A model generated the notes under the pieces. The model was not told where the DNA came from, did not search any database, and worked only from the letters and a program-made list of their open reading frames with translations. This document shows positions 45,112 to 53,664 of a DNA stretch of 64,000 nucleotides, in pieces (position 1 is the stretch's first letter; each line of letters begins with the position of its first letter). Source of the DNA: Pseudoxanthomonas gei (lineage in GTDB: Bacteria > Pseudomonadota > Gammaproteobacteria > Xanthomonadales > Xanthomonadaceae); the NCBI RefSeq assembly GCF_010119615.1, contig NZ_QOVG01000003.1, forward strand, positions 1-64,000, read 5' to 3'. The position numbers were made by a program, and so were the translations under genes.

Positions 45112-46047
45112 ATGCTGGTGGGTGCCGGCGGCCTGGAGCTGGCCTCCACGGCCTTCCCTACTTCCGCAGCGCTGCAGGGTTCCGAAACGCTGGTCTATGC
45201 CCATGGCTTCGGACAGACCCGGGGTGCCTGGCAACGCAGCGGCGTCGCCCTTGCAGCGGAAGGCTACGCGGGGGTGTCCTACGATGCGCGCGGCCATGGC
45301 GAGTCGCAGCGCAATCACATCGACCTGCCTTACGTGGGCGCGCAGTTCGCCGATGACCTGATCATCGTCGCCGGCGAAATGGTGCAGCCGCCTGTACTGG
45401 TTGGCGCATCCATGGGCGGGCTGTTCGGCATGATCGCCGAAGCACGCTGGCCCGGTCTGTTCCGCGCCATGATCCTGGTCGACATCACCCCACGCTGGGA
45501 AGAAGCCGGCCTGCAACGCATCCTTGGTTTCATCACCGCGTTTCCCCAGGGCTTCGATTCGCTGGAACACGCCGCCGACATCATCGCCGCCTACCTTCCG
45601 CACCGGCGCACGCGCAAGAATGCCGGCGAGTTGCGCGAACTGCTTCGACAGGGCGAGGACGGCCGCTGGCGCTGGCACTGGGACGCGCGCCTGGTCGAAC
45701 TGGTGCGCGACTGCACCCAGCACCAGGACGACCTGGCCGAAGCCGCACGCGCACTGCGCTGCCCGGTGCTGCTGATCAGTGGGGGGCGCAGCGACCTGGT
45801 CTCGGCCCGCACGGTCGAGGAATTCCAGGCGCTGGTCCCGCACGCCAGGCACGCGCATCTGCCTGACGCAACGCATATGCTGGCCGGCGACGACAACGAC
45901 ACATTTACCCAGACCGTGCTCGAATATCTTGCCGATCTGCCAGCGCAACACGCCGAAACCTTTCCCGCCACCCCACTGCCCGCAGACGGCACGCCTGCCG
46001 TGGGCGAACCTGCCGTCACCACATCCGTACCCGGAGTCATCGCATGA
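45112..46047 (+). CDS. Alpha/beta hydrolase upstream of fadE
   Basis: An alpha/beta-hydrolase-fold enzyme of about 311 residues. Motifs include LVYAHGFGQTRGAW (oxyanion HG), the nucleophile elbow VGASMGGLFG, an Asp in LLISGGRSDLVSA and the His in LPDATHMLAGDD. The open frame begins at 45055, which would give 330 residues, but that ATG lies inside the -10/operator palindrome. The ATG at 45112, with AGGCAAGG before it, is the better start unless the mRNA is leaderless. It overlaps fadE by 4 bases (ATGA). Substrate unknown; a fatty-acid ester or thioester is suggested by context. Confidence 0.85.
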   Translation: MLVGAGGLELASTAFPTSAALQGSETLVYAHGFGQTRGAWQRSGVALAAEGYAGVSYDARGHGESQRNHIDLPYVGAQFADDLIIVAGEMVQPPVLVGASMGGLFGMIAEARWPGLFRAMILVDITPRWEEAGLQRILGFITAFPQGFDSLEHAADIIAAYLPHRRTRKNAGELRELLRQGEDGRWRWHWDARLVELVRDCTQHQDDLAEAARALRCPVLLISGGRSDLVSARTVEEFQALVPHARHAHLPDATHMLAGDDNDTFTQTVLEYLADLPAQHAETFPATPLPADGTPAVGEPAVTTSVPGVIA

Positions 46048-48524
46048 GCATCGTCGCCCCCTTCCTCGCCTTCCTGCTGGCGGGTGCGTTTGCCGCCTAC
46101 CACCGCATCCGGCTCGCCTACTGGGCCGCGATCACCGCCAGCCTGCTGGTGGCGTGCTGGCTGCTGGGCGCCAACCCCACCGCCACCCTCGTGGCCGCCG
46201 TGCTGGTCGCGCTGATCGCCGTGCCGCTGCTGATCCCCGGCATCCGCAAGCCGCTGCTGACCTCGCCGCTGCTGAAGTTCTTCCGCAAGGTGCTGCCGCC
46301 GCTGTCGCAGACCGAACGCATTGCTCTGGAAACCGGCTCGGTCGGCTTCGAAGGCCAGCTATTCACCGGCGACCCGGACTGGAGCCAGTTGCTGGACCAG
46401 CCCAGGCCGCAGTTGACCGCCGAGGAACAGGCGTTCCTGGATGGCCCGGTGGAAGAACTGTGCCGCATGACCAACGACTGGGAAATCACCCACGTCCAGG
46501 CCGACCTGCCACCGGAGCTGTGGGCCTTCATCAAGAAGAACCGCTTCTTCGGCATGATCATCCCCAAGGAATATGGCGGCCTGGGCTTCTCGGCGCTCGC
46601 CCACCACAAGGTGATCCAGAAGATCGCCTCGATCTCCAGCGTGGTCAGTTCCACCGTCGGCGTGCCCAACTCGCTGGGCCCGGGTGAACTGCTCAACCAC
46701 TACGGCACCCAGGAACAGAAGGACTACTACCTGCCGCGCCTGGCCGTGGGCGAGGAAGTGCCCTGCTTCGGCCTGACCGGCCCGTTCGCAGGCTCCGACG
46801 CCACTTCCATCCCCGACTACGGCATCGTCTGCAAGGGCGAGTGGAATGGCGCGCATGTGCTTGGCCTGAAGCTGACCTTCGACAAGCGCTACATCACCCT
46901 GGCCCCGGTCGCCACATTGATCGGCCTGGCCTTCCGCATGTACGACCCGGACGGCCTGATCGGCGACACCCGCGACATCGGCATCACCCTGGCACTGCTG
47001 CCGCGCGATACGGATGGCGTGGAAATCGGCCGTCGCCACTTCCCGCTCAACTCGACCTTCCAGAACGGTCCCATCCGTGGCAAGGACGTCTTCATCCCGC
47101 TCAGCCAGCTCATCGGTGGCGTGGAGAAGGCCGGCCTGGGCTGGAACATGCTCAATGAATGCCTGGCCGTTGGCCGTTCCATCACCCTGCCTTCCACCGG
47201 CAGTGGCGGGGCCAAGGCCGGTGCCGTGGTGACCGGCGCCTATGCGCGCATCCGCAAGCAGTTCGGCCTGTCGGTCGGCCGCTTCGAAGGCGTGGAAGAA
47301 GCACTGGCCCGCATCGGCGGCAAGGCCTACATGATCAGCGCGCTGTCGCAGGCCACCGCCGCGGCGGTGGACCGCGGCGACGTGCCGTCGGTGCCGTCGG
47401 CCATCGCCAAGTACCACTGCACCGAGATGGGCCGCGAAGTCTCGCGCGACGTCATGGACGTGATCGGCGGCAAGGGCATCATCCTGGGGCCGCGCAACTT
47501 CGCCGGCCGCGCCTACCAGGCCGCGCCCATCGCGATCACCGTGGAAGGCGCCAACATCATGACCCGCAGCCTGCTCATCTTCGGCCAGGGCGCGATCCTG
47601 TGCCATCCGTGGGTGATGAAGGAAATGAAGGCGGCCGGCAATCCCGACCACGCGGCGGGGCTGGAGGAATTCGACCGCAACCTGTTCGGGCACATGGGCT
47701 TCGCCATTTCCAACGCGGTGCGCTCGTTCTGGTTCGGCCTGACCGGCGCCAGGATCGGCGCGGCGCCTGGCGACGCCTATACCCGTCGCTACTTCCGCAA
47801 GCTCGACCGTTATTCGGCCAACCTGGCATTGATGGCCGACGTGTCCATGCTGCTGCTGGGCGGCAAGCTGAAATTCAAGGAATCGCTGTCGGGCCGCCTG
47901 GGCGACGTGCTCAGCCACGTGTACATGACCAGCGCGATGCTGAAGCGCTACCACGACGAAGGCGCACCGGTCGCCGACCAGCCGCTTCTGGCCTGGGCCT
48001 TCCACGACAGCGTGCACAAGATCGAACTGGCCCTGTCGGGTGCACTGCGCAACTTCCCGATCCGCCCGGTCGGCTGGCTGCTGTGGGCGCTGGTGTTCCC
48101 GTGGGGCCGCCGCGCCGAAGCGCCGAGCGATCGCCTGGGCCACCGCGTTGCTGCCCTGCTGATGACGCCGAACGAGGCGCGCGACCGCCTGGCCGAGGGC
48201 GTGTTCCTGACCCCGTGCGCCAACAACCCCGGCGGCCGCATCAACAGCTACCTGGCCAAGGCCATCCTGGCCGAGCCGGTCGAGCGCAAGTTCATCAAGG
48301 CGCTGAAGAACAGCGACATCCAGGCCCTGGATTTCGCCTCGCAGCTGGACGAAGGCGTGCGCGAGAACTGGATCACCACTGAGGAGCGCAGGCAGTTGGA
48401 AGAACTGCGCGAGATCACCCTGGAGACGATCACCGTGGACGACTTCGACGTGCACGAGCTGCGCTCGGCGGCCTACTACGACAAGCAGCGTCCGCAGGAA
48501 GGGCAGTCGCGCGAAGCGGCGTGA
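46044..48524 (+). CDS. fadE: Acyl-CoA dehydrogenase FadE (long form)
   Basis: An 826-residue acyl-CoA dehydrogenase, matching the size of E. coli FadE (814) and far longer than ordinary 380-residue enzymes. It has two N-terminal membrane helices (about 5-65), then the dehydrogenase core with FGMIIPKEYGGLGFSALAHH, CFGLTGPFAGSDATSIPDYG and the FAD region GGKGIILGPRNFAGRAYQ. The C-terminal FadE-specific extension (PIAITVEGANIMTRSLLIFGQG and beyond) is intact. It catalyses the first step of beta-oxidation at the inner membrane. It is coupled by ATGA to the alpha/beta hydrolase and lies under the TetR-type operator. Confidence 0.95.
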   Translation: MSIVAPFLAFLLAGAFAAYHRIRLAYWAAITASLLVACWLLGANPTATLVAAVLVALIAVPLLIPGIRKPLLTSPLLKFFRKVLPPLSQTERIALETGSVGFEGQLFTGDPDWSQLLDQPRPQLTAEEQAFLDGPVEELCRMTNDWEITHVQADLPPELWAFIKKNRFFGMIIPKEYGGLGFSALAHHKVIQKIASISSVVSSTVGVPNSLGPGELLNHYGTQEQKDYYLPRLAVGEEVPCFGLTGPFAGSDATSIPDYGIVCKGEWNGAHVLGLKLTFDKRYITLAPVATLIGLAFRMYDPDGLIGDTRDIGITLALLPRDTDGVEIGRRHFPLNSTFQNGPIRGKDVFIPLSQLIGGVEKAGLGWNMLNECLAVGRSITLPSTGSGGAKAGAVVTGAYARIRKQFGLSVGRFEGVEEALARIGGKAYMISALSQATAAAVDRGDVPSVPSAIAKYHCTEMGREVSRDVMDVIGGKGIILGPRNFAGRAYQAAPIAITVEGANIMTRSLLIFGQGAILCHPWVMKEMKAAGNPDHAAGLEEFDRNLFGHMGFAISNAVRSFWFGLTGARIGAAPGDAYTRRYFRKLDRYSANLALMADVSMLLLGGKLKFKESLSGRLGDVLSHVYMTSAMLKRYHDEGAPVADQPLLAWAFHDSVHKIELALSGALRNFPIRPVGWLLWALVFPWGRRAEAPSDRLGHRVAALLMTPNEARDRLAEGVFLTPCANNPGGRINSYLAKAILAEPVERKFIKALKNSDIQALDFASQLDEGVRENWITTEERRQLEELREITLETITVDDFDVHELRSAAYYDKQRPQEGQSREAA

Positions 48525-48712
48525 TGGCGTTGCCCCTCCCCTTGCGCAGCCCCCAAGGGGACTTGCTGCGCGGCGCAGGGGGAGGCTGGGAGGGGGTGCT
48601 CTTGGCGCTGACTCCCAGATCTTCGATCTTTTACAACAAGATCAAAAGCAACCCCTCCCCAGCCCTCCCCTGCTTCGCAAGGGAGGGGGAAAAAAGCCAG
48701 GCCTGATACCTG
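48525..48712. repeat. Intergenic GC-rich repeat element with hairpins
   Basis: The spacer between fadE and the hotdog gene holds palindromic GC blocks: CCCTCCCCTTGCG...GGGGGAGG, a GATCTT-TTACAAC-AAGATC hairpin near 48628-48646 and CCCTCCC-CTGCTTCGCAA-GGGAGGG near the end. Such stretches are widespread, mobile-looking intergenic elements in xanthomonads. I see no gene. Confidence 0.55.
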
Positions 48713-49189
48713 ATGAGCGCCTCCGTCCTGCAGCTCTACGACAAGCTCACGCGCCTGCCCTTCGGCCACTGGCTGTTCTCGCGCGCAGTCTGCTTCAAGG
48801 CACCCTACTTCGGCAGCATCAAGCCGCGCATGACGGTGCTGGAACCCAACCGCGCCGAGGCTACCATCGCCCACCGTCGCAGCATCACCAATCATCTCGG
48901 CACGGTGCATGCGATTGCGCTGTGCAACCTGGCCGAGTTCACCGGCGGGCTGATGACCGACGTCAGCATTCCCGCCTCGATGCGCTGGATCCCAAAGGGC
49001 ATGCAGGTGGAATACCTGAAGAAGGCCGTGGGCACCCAGCGTGGCGTGGCCACGCCGGAATTCCCGCCGCGCCAATCAGCCGAAGGCTATGAGCTGCCGG
49101 TCAACGTGGTGGTGACCGATCCACAGGGCGAGGCCGTGTTCAAGGCGCGCATCTCGATGTGGGTCTCGCCCAAACCCGCCAGGAGCTGA
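48713..49189 (+). CDS. DUF4442 hotdog-fold thioesterase-like protein
   Basis: A 158-residue hotdog-fold protein. The family marks are FSRAVCFKAPYFGSIKPRMTVLEPNRAEATIAHRRSITNHLGTVHAIALCNLAEFTGGLMTD, with the NHLGTVHA helix, then KGMQVEYLKKAVG. DUF4442 proteins are related to PaaI-type acyl-CoA thioesterases; catalytic activity here is inferred. It follows the fadE gene by 188 bases of repeat DNA, in the same direction, which suggests a role in acyl-CoA turnover. Confidence 0.87.
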   Translation: MSASVLQLYDKLTRLPFGHWLFSRAVCFKAPYFGSIKPRMTVLEPNRAEATIAHRRSITNHLGTVHAIALCNLAEFTGGLMTDVSIPASMRWIPKGMQVEYLKKAVGTQRGVATPEFPPRQSAEGYELPVNVVVTDPQGEAVFKARISMWVSPKPARS

Positions 49190-49253
49190 GGGCTCACGCC
49201 TCACGCTTCAATCCTGAGCGCTGACGGCTGACGGCTGACGGCCGTCGACCTGT

Positions 49254-49328
49254 TGTAGGAGCGACGCAAGTCGCGAAGCTGGGGACAGGTCAGCTGCTAC
49301 GTGCTTCGCGACTCGCGTCGCTCCTACA
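49254..49328. repeat. GTAG-type REP inverted pair (BIME-like)
   Basis: TGTAGGAGCGACGCAAGTCG continuing to 49279 is mirrored by its near-exact reverse complement at 49303-49328 (one mismatch). This is the REP element typical of Xanthomonas, Stenotrophomonas and Pseudomonas, thought to be moved by RAYT transposases. A short direct repeat (CTGACGG x3) precedes it at about 49221-49241. Confidence 0.85.
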
Positions 49329-49371
49329 TTTTCAACCTGCATGGCGCACCTGCACGTCGCTCCTGCCGGTC

Positions 49372-49725
49372 TCATTGTCCCAGCCAGATGACCGCAATGG
49401 CGGCGATGGCCGGGATGCCCTGCACGAAGAAGATGCGCCTGTTGACGCTCCAGGCGCCGTACACCGCGGCCACCAGCACGCAGTGCAGGAAGAACATCAC
49501 TACCTGCCATTCCCCTAGGTACAGGTAGTACAGCAACCCGGCAGCCAGGAAGCCGTTGTAAAGGCCCTGATTGGCGGCCAACACGCGTGTCGTCTCGGCT
49601 TTTTCCGGCGAGTTGCGGAAGGTCTTCAGGCCCAGGGGCCGGGTCCAGAGGAACATCTCCAGGACCAGGAAATAGACGTGCAGAAGTGCGACCAGTACCA
49701 CCAGGACGTTCGCGAGGATCAGCAT
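49372..49725 (-). CDS. DUF1304 family membrane protein
   Basis: A 117-residue protein with four membrane helices. Family marks are LVVLVALLHVYFLVLEMFLWTRP, KTFRNSPEKAETTRVLAANQGLYNGFLAAGLL and the closing WSVNRRIFFVQGIPAIAAIAVIWL. The function of DUF1304 is unknown. The frame is open to 50013, but the upstream part is intergenic repeat DNA; the ATG at 49725 (MLILANVLVVLV) is the family start. It stands between REP-like repeats on both sides. Confidence 0.85.
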   Translation of the reverse strand: MLILANVLVVLVALLHVYFLVLEMFLWTRPLGLKTFRNSPEKAETTRVLAANQGLYNGFLAAGLLYYLYLGEWQVVMFFLHCVLVAAVYGAWSVNRRIFFVQGIPAIAAIAVIWLGQ

Positions 49726-50106
49726 TGGAGGGTCCGCCAGCGGGAGCAGTGCCCAGCATACCCAAGCGCCGCCGATCGCAGCGGCCAGGCCACCCGTGTC
49801 TGACGGGTCGCACCCTGGAGCCGAGCTTGCTCGGCGGCTCCTGCCCTGCGACTTGCGCCCTGTTGCTGCCGCACTCCGATTGAGGAAGCACGGAGCGTTG
49901 GTCGCGAAGGGCAGCCGAGCAAGCTCTGCTCTACAAGGCTTGGCGCGGCTATCGGCATTCCCATTCGCAAGGCTTTTTGGCTCGCACGCAGGGTTCTGCA
50001 GGCTCGCGCGCAAGTCTTCAGGGGTTGCGGCCGGGTCTTTTTTGCTTGCGCGTGGGGTTCGGCCGGCGCATCCGGCACCAATGTCCGGCGGCGAGCGATG
50101 TCTGGC
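49726..50106. other. Intergenic region with degenerate palindromes
   Basis: This 381-base gap between two small membrane-protein genes carries no gene I can support. It contains GAGCCGAGC-TTGCTCGG-type inverted repeats at about 49819-49840 and a degenerate copy with AGCCGAGCAAGCTCTGC at about 49907. It looks like fragments of dispersed REP-like elements. Confidence 0.45.
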
Positions 50107-50487
50107 CTAGTGCCAGGCCCCCAAAATCAGCCCGAACAGCAGGAACTGCAGCGCGTGGTAGCCACCGTCGATCAGCCACAGCCTGAAGCTGCGCTGGGCG
50201 AACTGGTAGTTGATGCCGAAGCTGGCGGCCACGAATCCCAATCCGGCCACCGCGCCGGCTTTCACCGCCGCGTCCAGTTCCGGCGCCGGCTCGACCCACC
50301 AGGCGAAACACGCCGCGGCCAAAAGCGAGAACAGGAAACTGAGGCCAAACACCTTTGCCGGGTGGCCCTGCTGCATGGCCCCGCCGTTTTCCCGCACCCA
50401 GGCCTTGCCGAACAGTGCCGGTGAATACCACAGGCCGCCGACCAGGAAACTGGATACGGCCGCAACCAGCACTGCCCAGTAATTCAT
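50107..50487 (-). CDS. DUF1761 family membrane protein
   Basis: A 126-residue protein with four membrane helices. It opens MNYWAVLVAAVSSFLVGGLWYSPALFGKAWV, the diagnostic DUF1761 motif with the WYSP turn, and ends HALQFLLFGLILGAWH. The function of the family is unknown. It starts 17 bases after the transporter gene stop (same strand), so the two are probably cotranscribed. Confidence 0.85.
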   Translation of the reverse strand: MNYWAVLVAAVSSFLVGGLWYSPALFGKAWVRENGGAMQQGHPAKVFGLSFLFSLLAAACFAWWVEPAPELDAAVKAGAVAGLGFVAASFGINYQFAQRSFRLWLIDGGYHALQFLLFGLILGAWH

Positions 50488-50504
50488 GCATTACTCCTTT
50501 AAGG

Positions 50505-51842
50505 TCAGACTTTGCGCTCGGCCGGCAGCCGCGCCGCTTCGCGCAACAGCCGCCAGGCGCTGAAGGTCATGGCAGAGGCCACCAGCAGTCCGGCGCCGAA
50601 CACCACGCTGGAGCCGAAGGCCGAGAGCAGCTTGTGCACCCACACGAAGGTCAAGTCGCCGCCGCGGTAGATCACCGTGTCGATGGCCGCACCCGCCTTG
50701 TAGCGCCATTGCCGGTCGACCCGGGTATAGATCGTTTCCCGCGCCGGCTTGGCCAGCGAAAATTCGCTGGCGCGGGTGACCACCTGGACGAGGGCGATCA
50801 TCAACGGCAGCGGCGAGGCCGACAGGATCGAGAAGCCGAGGATGATCGCCGCGCCCGGGATCAGCAGCGCCGGGGCGATGCCGAAGCGCGACAGCAGGCC
50901 GCGGGTCACCAGCAACTGCACCACCAGGGTCAGCGAATTGACCGCCAGGTCGATGCTGGCGAAGTAGTTGGCACGCGCTTCGGAAGTGGTGAACAGGCTG
51001 CGGGCGATCGCGTTCTGTTCGTTGTAGAGCAGCGTGCCCACACCCACCCCCAGCACGACCATCAAGGCCAGCCAGCGCAGCAGCGGTTCGCGCGCGATCA
51101 GCTTGAGGCCGGCCCATACGCTGCCACCCATCGGGATTTCGCCACTGGCCTGCTGGCGCTGGGCCTCGCGCAATACCGCCCACTTTCGCAGCTTGAGGAT
51201 GCACAGCACGCACACCGAGAACAGCGCGGCCGAGACCAGCATCATGTTGGCGATGCCCAGCCGTTCGACCAGGGTCTTGGTCAGCGCCGGGCCGACGAAG
51301 GCGCCGATGGTGCCGGCCGCGCCGATGTAGCCGTAGTAGTTGCGCGCTTCCAGGTTGCTGAAGATGTCGGCCATGAAGCTCCAGAACACCGCCACGGCAA
51401 ACAGGTTGAAGACCGTGATCCAGAGGATGAAGGCCAGGCCACGACCGGCGATGCCGCTGTCGAACATGCAATAGAACAGCAGCAGCGTGGCGATGAAAAA
51501 CAGGTAGATCACCGGCAGGAACACGCGTCGCGGGAAGCGGCTGACCAGCCAGCCGTAGACCGGCTGCAGCAGCAGCATGATCACGAATACCAGGGTGAAG
51601 ATCACCTGCAGGGTGAACTCGTTCAGCGCCACACCGCGATCCAGGAAAAAACCGATCATCGCCGGAGGAAACACCGCTTCGATGTCGCTGGAGGCGGCCA
51701 TTGCCTCGCGCACCGGGCGCAGCACGTAATAGCCGCTGAGCAGGCAGAAGAAATAGAGGAAGGCCCAGGCCAGCGGCGGCGAGTCGCCGAGCGCAGTGCG
51801 GAAACGGGTGATTGCGCCCACGCGGGCCGATGCCTGGCTCAC
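50505..51842 (-). CDS. MFS / NTP-NDP exchange transporter-like protein
   Basis: A 12-helix carrier of about 445 residues. The first helix with FLYFFCLLSGYYVLRPVREAMAA resembles the motif of the ATP:ADP exchanger superfamily, and GYIGAAGTIGAFVGPALTKTLVERLG fits the carrier fold. Sequence alone does not settle whether nucleotides are moved; in free-living bacteria such carriers have no known substrate. The open frame reaches 51962; the GTG at 51842 leaves a short tail before helix 1 and I prefer it. The divergent GMC gene starts about 200 bases away, and DUF1761 follows. Confidence 0.8.
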   Translation of the reverse strand: MSQASARVGAITRFRTALGDSPPLAWAFLYFFCLLSGYYVLRPVREAMAASSDIEAVFPPAMIGFFLDRGVALNEFTLQVIFTLVFVIMLLLQPVYGWLVSRFPRRVFLPVIYLFFIATLLLFYCMFDSGIAGRGLAFILWITVFNLFAVAVFWSFMADIFSNLEARNYYGYIGAAGTIGAFVGPALTKTLVERLGIANMMLVSAALFSVCVLCILKLRKWAVLREAQRQQASGEIPMGGSVWAGLKLIAREPLLRWLALMVVLGVGVGTLLYNEQNAIARSLFTTSEARANYFASIDLAVNSLTLVVQLLVTRGLLSRFGIAPALLIPGAAIILGFSILSASPLPLMIALVQVVTRASEFSLAKPARETIYTRVDRQWRYKAGAAIDTVIYRGGDLTFVWVHKLLSAFGSSVVFGAGLLVASAMTFSAWRLLREAARLPAERKV

Positions 51843-52050
51843 CGCGGGACGGCCCTGTTCTGATTTCGCAATGCGGGCATCGATGCCGGACTCGCAGGCC
51901 ACCAGCGCGCACGGTATCCGATGCACTGCAACATCTCCAGCGCTTTTGCCCGCATTGCGCACCAGCTTTCAGTTGCTTAGCCGGCGCGATCGCGCGCAGA
52001 GCATTTGCTCTAGCCCCGGCGGCTAGCTTCGCCGGACTCCTGTTACAGGC

Positions 52051-53664
52051 TTGCGCGTGTACGACTACATCATCATTGGCGCCGGCTCCGCCGGTTGCGT
52101 GCTGGCCAACCGGTTGTCCGAAGACCCCGCGATCAAGGTGCTGTTGCTGGAAGCCGGTCCCCGCGACTGGCATCCCTTCATCCACATGCCCGCAGGGCTG
52201 GCCAAGCTGGTCGGGCAGAAAGGCGTGAACTGGAACTACGACACCGCGCCCGAGCCGCACCTGGACGGACGCCGCCTGTGGTGGCCACGCGGCAAGGTGC
52301 TCGGTGGTTCCAGTTCCATCAATGCCATGTGCTACATCCGCGGCGTGGCCGCCGACTACGACGAGTGGGCCGCCGGTGGCGCCGCAGGCTGGGACTGGAA
52401 CAGCGCCCTGCCCTATTTCAAGCGTTCCGAACACAACTCCCGCGGCGGCGACGCCCTGCATGGCGGCGACGGCCCGTTGTATGTGTCGGACCTGCGCTAT
52501 ACCAATCCGCTGTCGTCGGTGTTCATCGATGCAGCGCAGCAAGCTGGCTTCGCCCGCAACGACGACTTCAACGGACCCTCGCAATCGGGCGTGGGCCTGT
52601 ACCAGGTCACTCAGAAGAACGGCGCGCGCTGCTCGTCGGCGGTGGCCTACCTGCAGCCGGTGAAGTCGCGCCCCAACCTTGACGTGATCACCGGCGCACT
52701 GGTGCGCCGCATCGTGCTGGAAAACGGACGCGCCATCGGCGTGGCCTATGCCAGCGGCGGCCAGGAAGTGCAGGTGCGCGCCGAACGCGAAGTACTGCTG
52801 AGTGGCGGCGCGATCAATTCACCGCAACTGCTGATGCTGTCGGGCATCGGCCCGGCCGACCACCTGCGCGAACACGGCATCCCGGTGGCGGTGGATTCGG
52901 CTTATGTGGGCCGCAACCTGCAGGACCACCTGGACGTGTGCACGCTGCAGCATTCCACCCAGCGCGTGACCTACGACCGCGTCGGCGATGTGGCCATTGC
53001 GTGGAACTATTACTTCAGGAACCACAGCGGCCCGGGCACCAGCAACATCGCCGAGGCCGGCGGCTTCCTGCGTTCGCCGCTGGCGCCTGACGATCGCGCC
53101 GACATCCAGCTGCATTTCGTGCCGGCGATGCTCGACGACCACGGCCGCAACCGCCTCAAGGGCGATGGCTACACTCTGCACGCCTGCTTCCTGCGCCCGC
53201 GCAGCCGCGGCCGCATCAGCCTGGCCAGCGCCGACCCGCGCGCCGATGCGCGCATCGAGGGCAACTACCTGAGCGATGCCGAAGGCTTCGACCTGAAGAT
53301 GATGCTGGAGTGCGCCAAGCTGTCCCGCGAACTGTTCGCCCAGCAGGCTTTCGACGCCTATCGCGGCGCGCCGATCCAGCCGCCACGAAGCGACCTGAGC
53401 GACAGCGAGCTGGTCGCCTTCATCCGGGCCAAGGCCGAGACCGTCTACCACCCGGTCGGCAGTTGTCGCATGGGCAGCGACGACACCGCGGTGGTCGACA
53501 GCCAGTTGCGGGTCAACGGCGTGGAAGGACTGCGCGTGGTCGATGCCTCGGTGATGCCGACCCTGATCGGCGGCAACACCAATGCGCCGACCATGATGAT
53601 TGCCGAGCGCGCGTCCGATCTGATCCTGGGCAAGGCCGTCCTGGGCAAACCCCTGCTTGCCTGA
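52051..53664 (+). CDS. GMC family oxidoreductase (choline/alcohol dehydrogenase-like)
   Basis: A 537-residue FAD enzyme. The N-terminal ADP-binding motif is YDYIIIGAGSAGCVLANRLSE, followed by KVLGGSSSINAMCYIRG and the GMC signature SGGAINSPQLLMLSGIGP. The catalytic end has YHPVGSCRMG and NTNAPTMMIAERASDLIL. It is close in length to BetA-type choline dehydrogenase (about 550), but no betaine genes are adjacent, so the alcohol substrate is unknown. Translation starts at a TTG (52051) or at the GTG two codons later. The upstream spacer contains AGAGCA/TGCTCT and CCGGCG/CGCCGG hairpins. Confidence 0.92.
   Translation: MRVYDYIIIGAGSAGCVLANRLSEDPAIKVLLLEAGPRDWHPFIHMPAGLAKLVGQKGVNWNYDTAPEPHLDGRRLWWPRGKVLGGSSSINAMCYIRGVAADYDEWAAGGAAGWDWNSALPYFKRSEHNSRGGDALHGGDGPLYVSDLRYTNPLSSVFIDAAQQAGFARNDDFNGPSQSGVGLYQVTQKNGARCSSAVAYLQPVKSRPNLDVITGALVRRIVLENGRAIGVAYASGGQEVQVRAEREVLLSGGAINSPQLLMLSGIGPADHLREHGIPVAVDSAYVGRNLQDHLDVCTLQHSTQRVTYDRVGDVAIAWNYYFRNHSGPGTSNIAEAGGFLRSPLAPDDRADIQLHFVPAMLDDHGRNRLKGDGYTLHACFLRPRSRGRISLASADPRADARIEGNYLSDAEGFDLKMMLECAKLSRELFAQQAFDAYRGAPIQPPRSDLSDSELVAFIRAKAETVYHPVGSCRMGSDDTAVVDSQLRVNGVEGLRVVDASVMPTLIGGNTNAPTMMIAERASDLILGKAVLGKPLLA

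Noticed and set aside
46359..48455. A long minus-strand open frame opposite fadE
   Set aside because: It is His/Asp/Gly-rich shadow translation of fadE with no family features.
50491..52584. A 697-codon minus-strand frame
   Set aside because: A frame-shifted shadow of the transporter gene and antisense of the GMC gene; no motifs.
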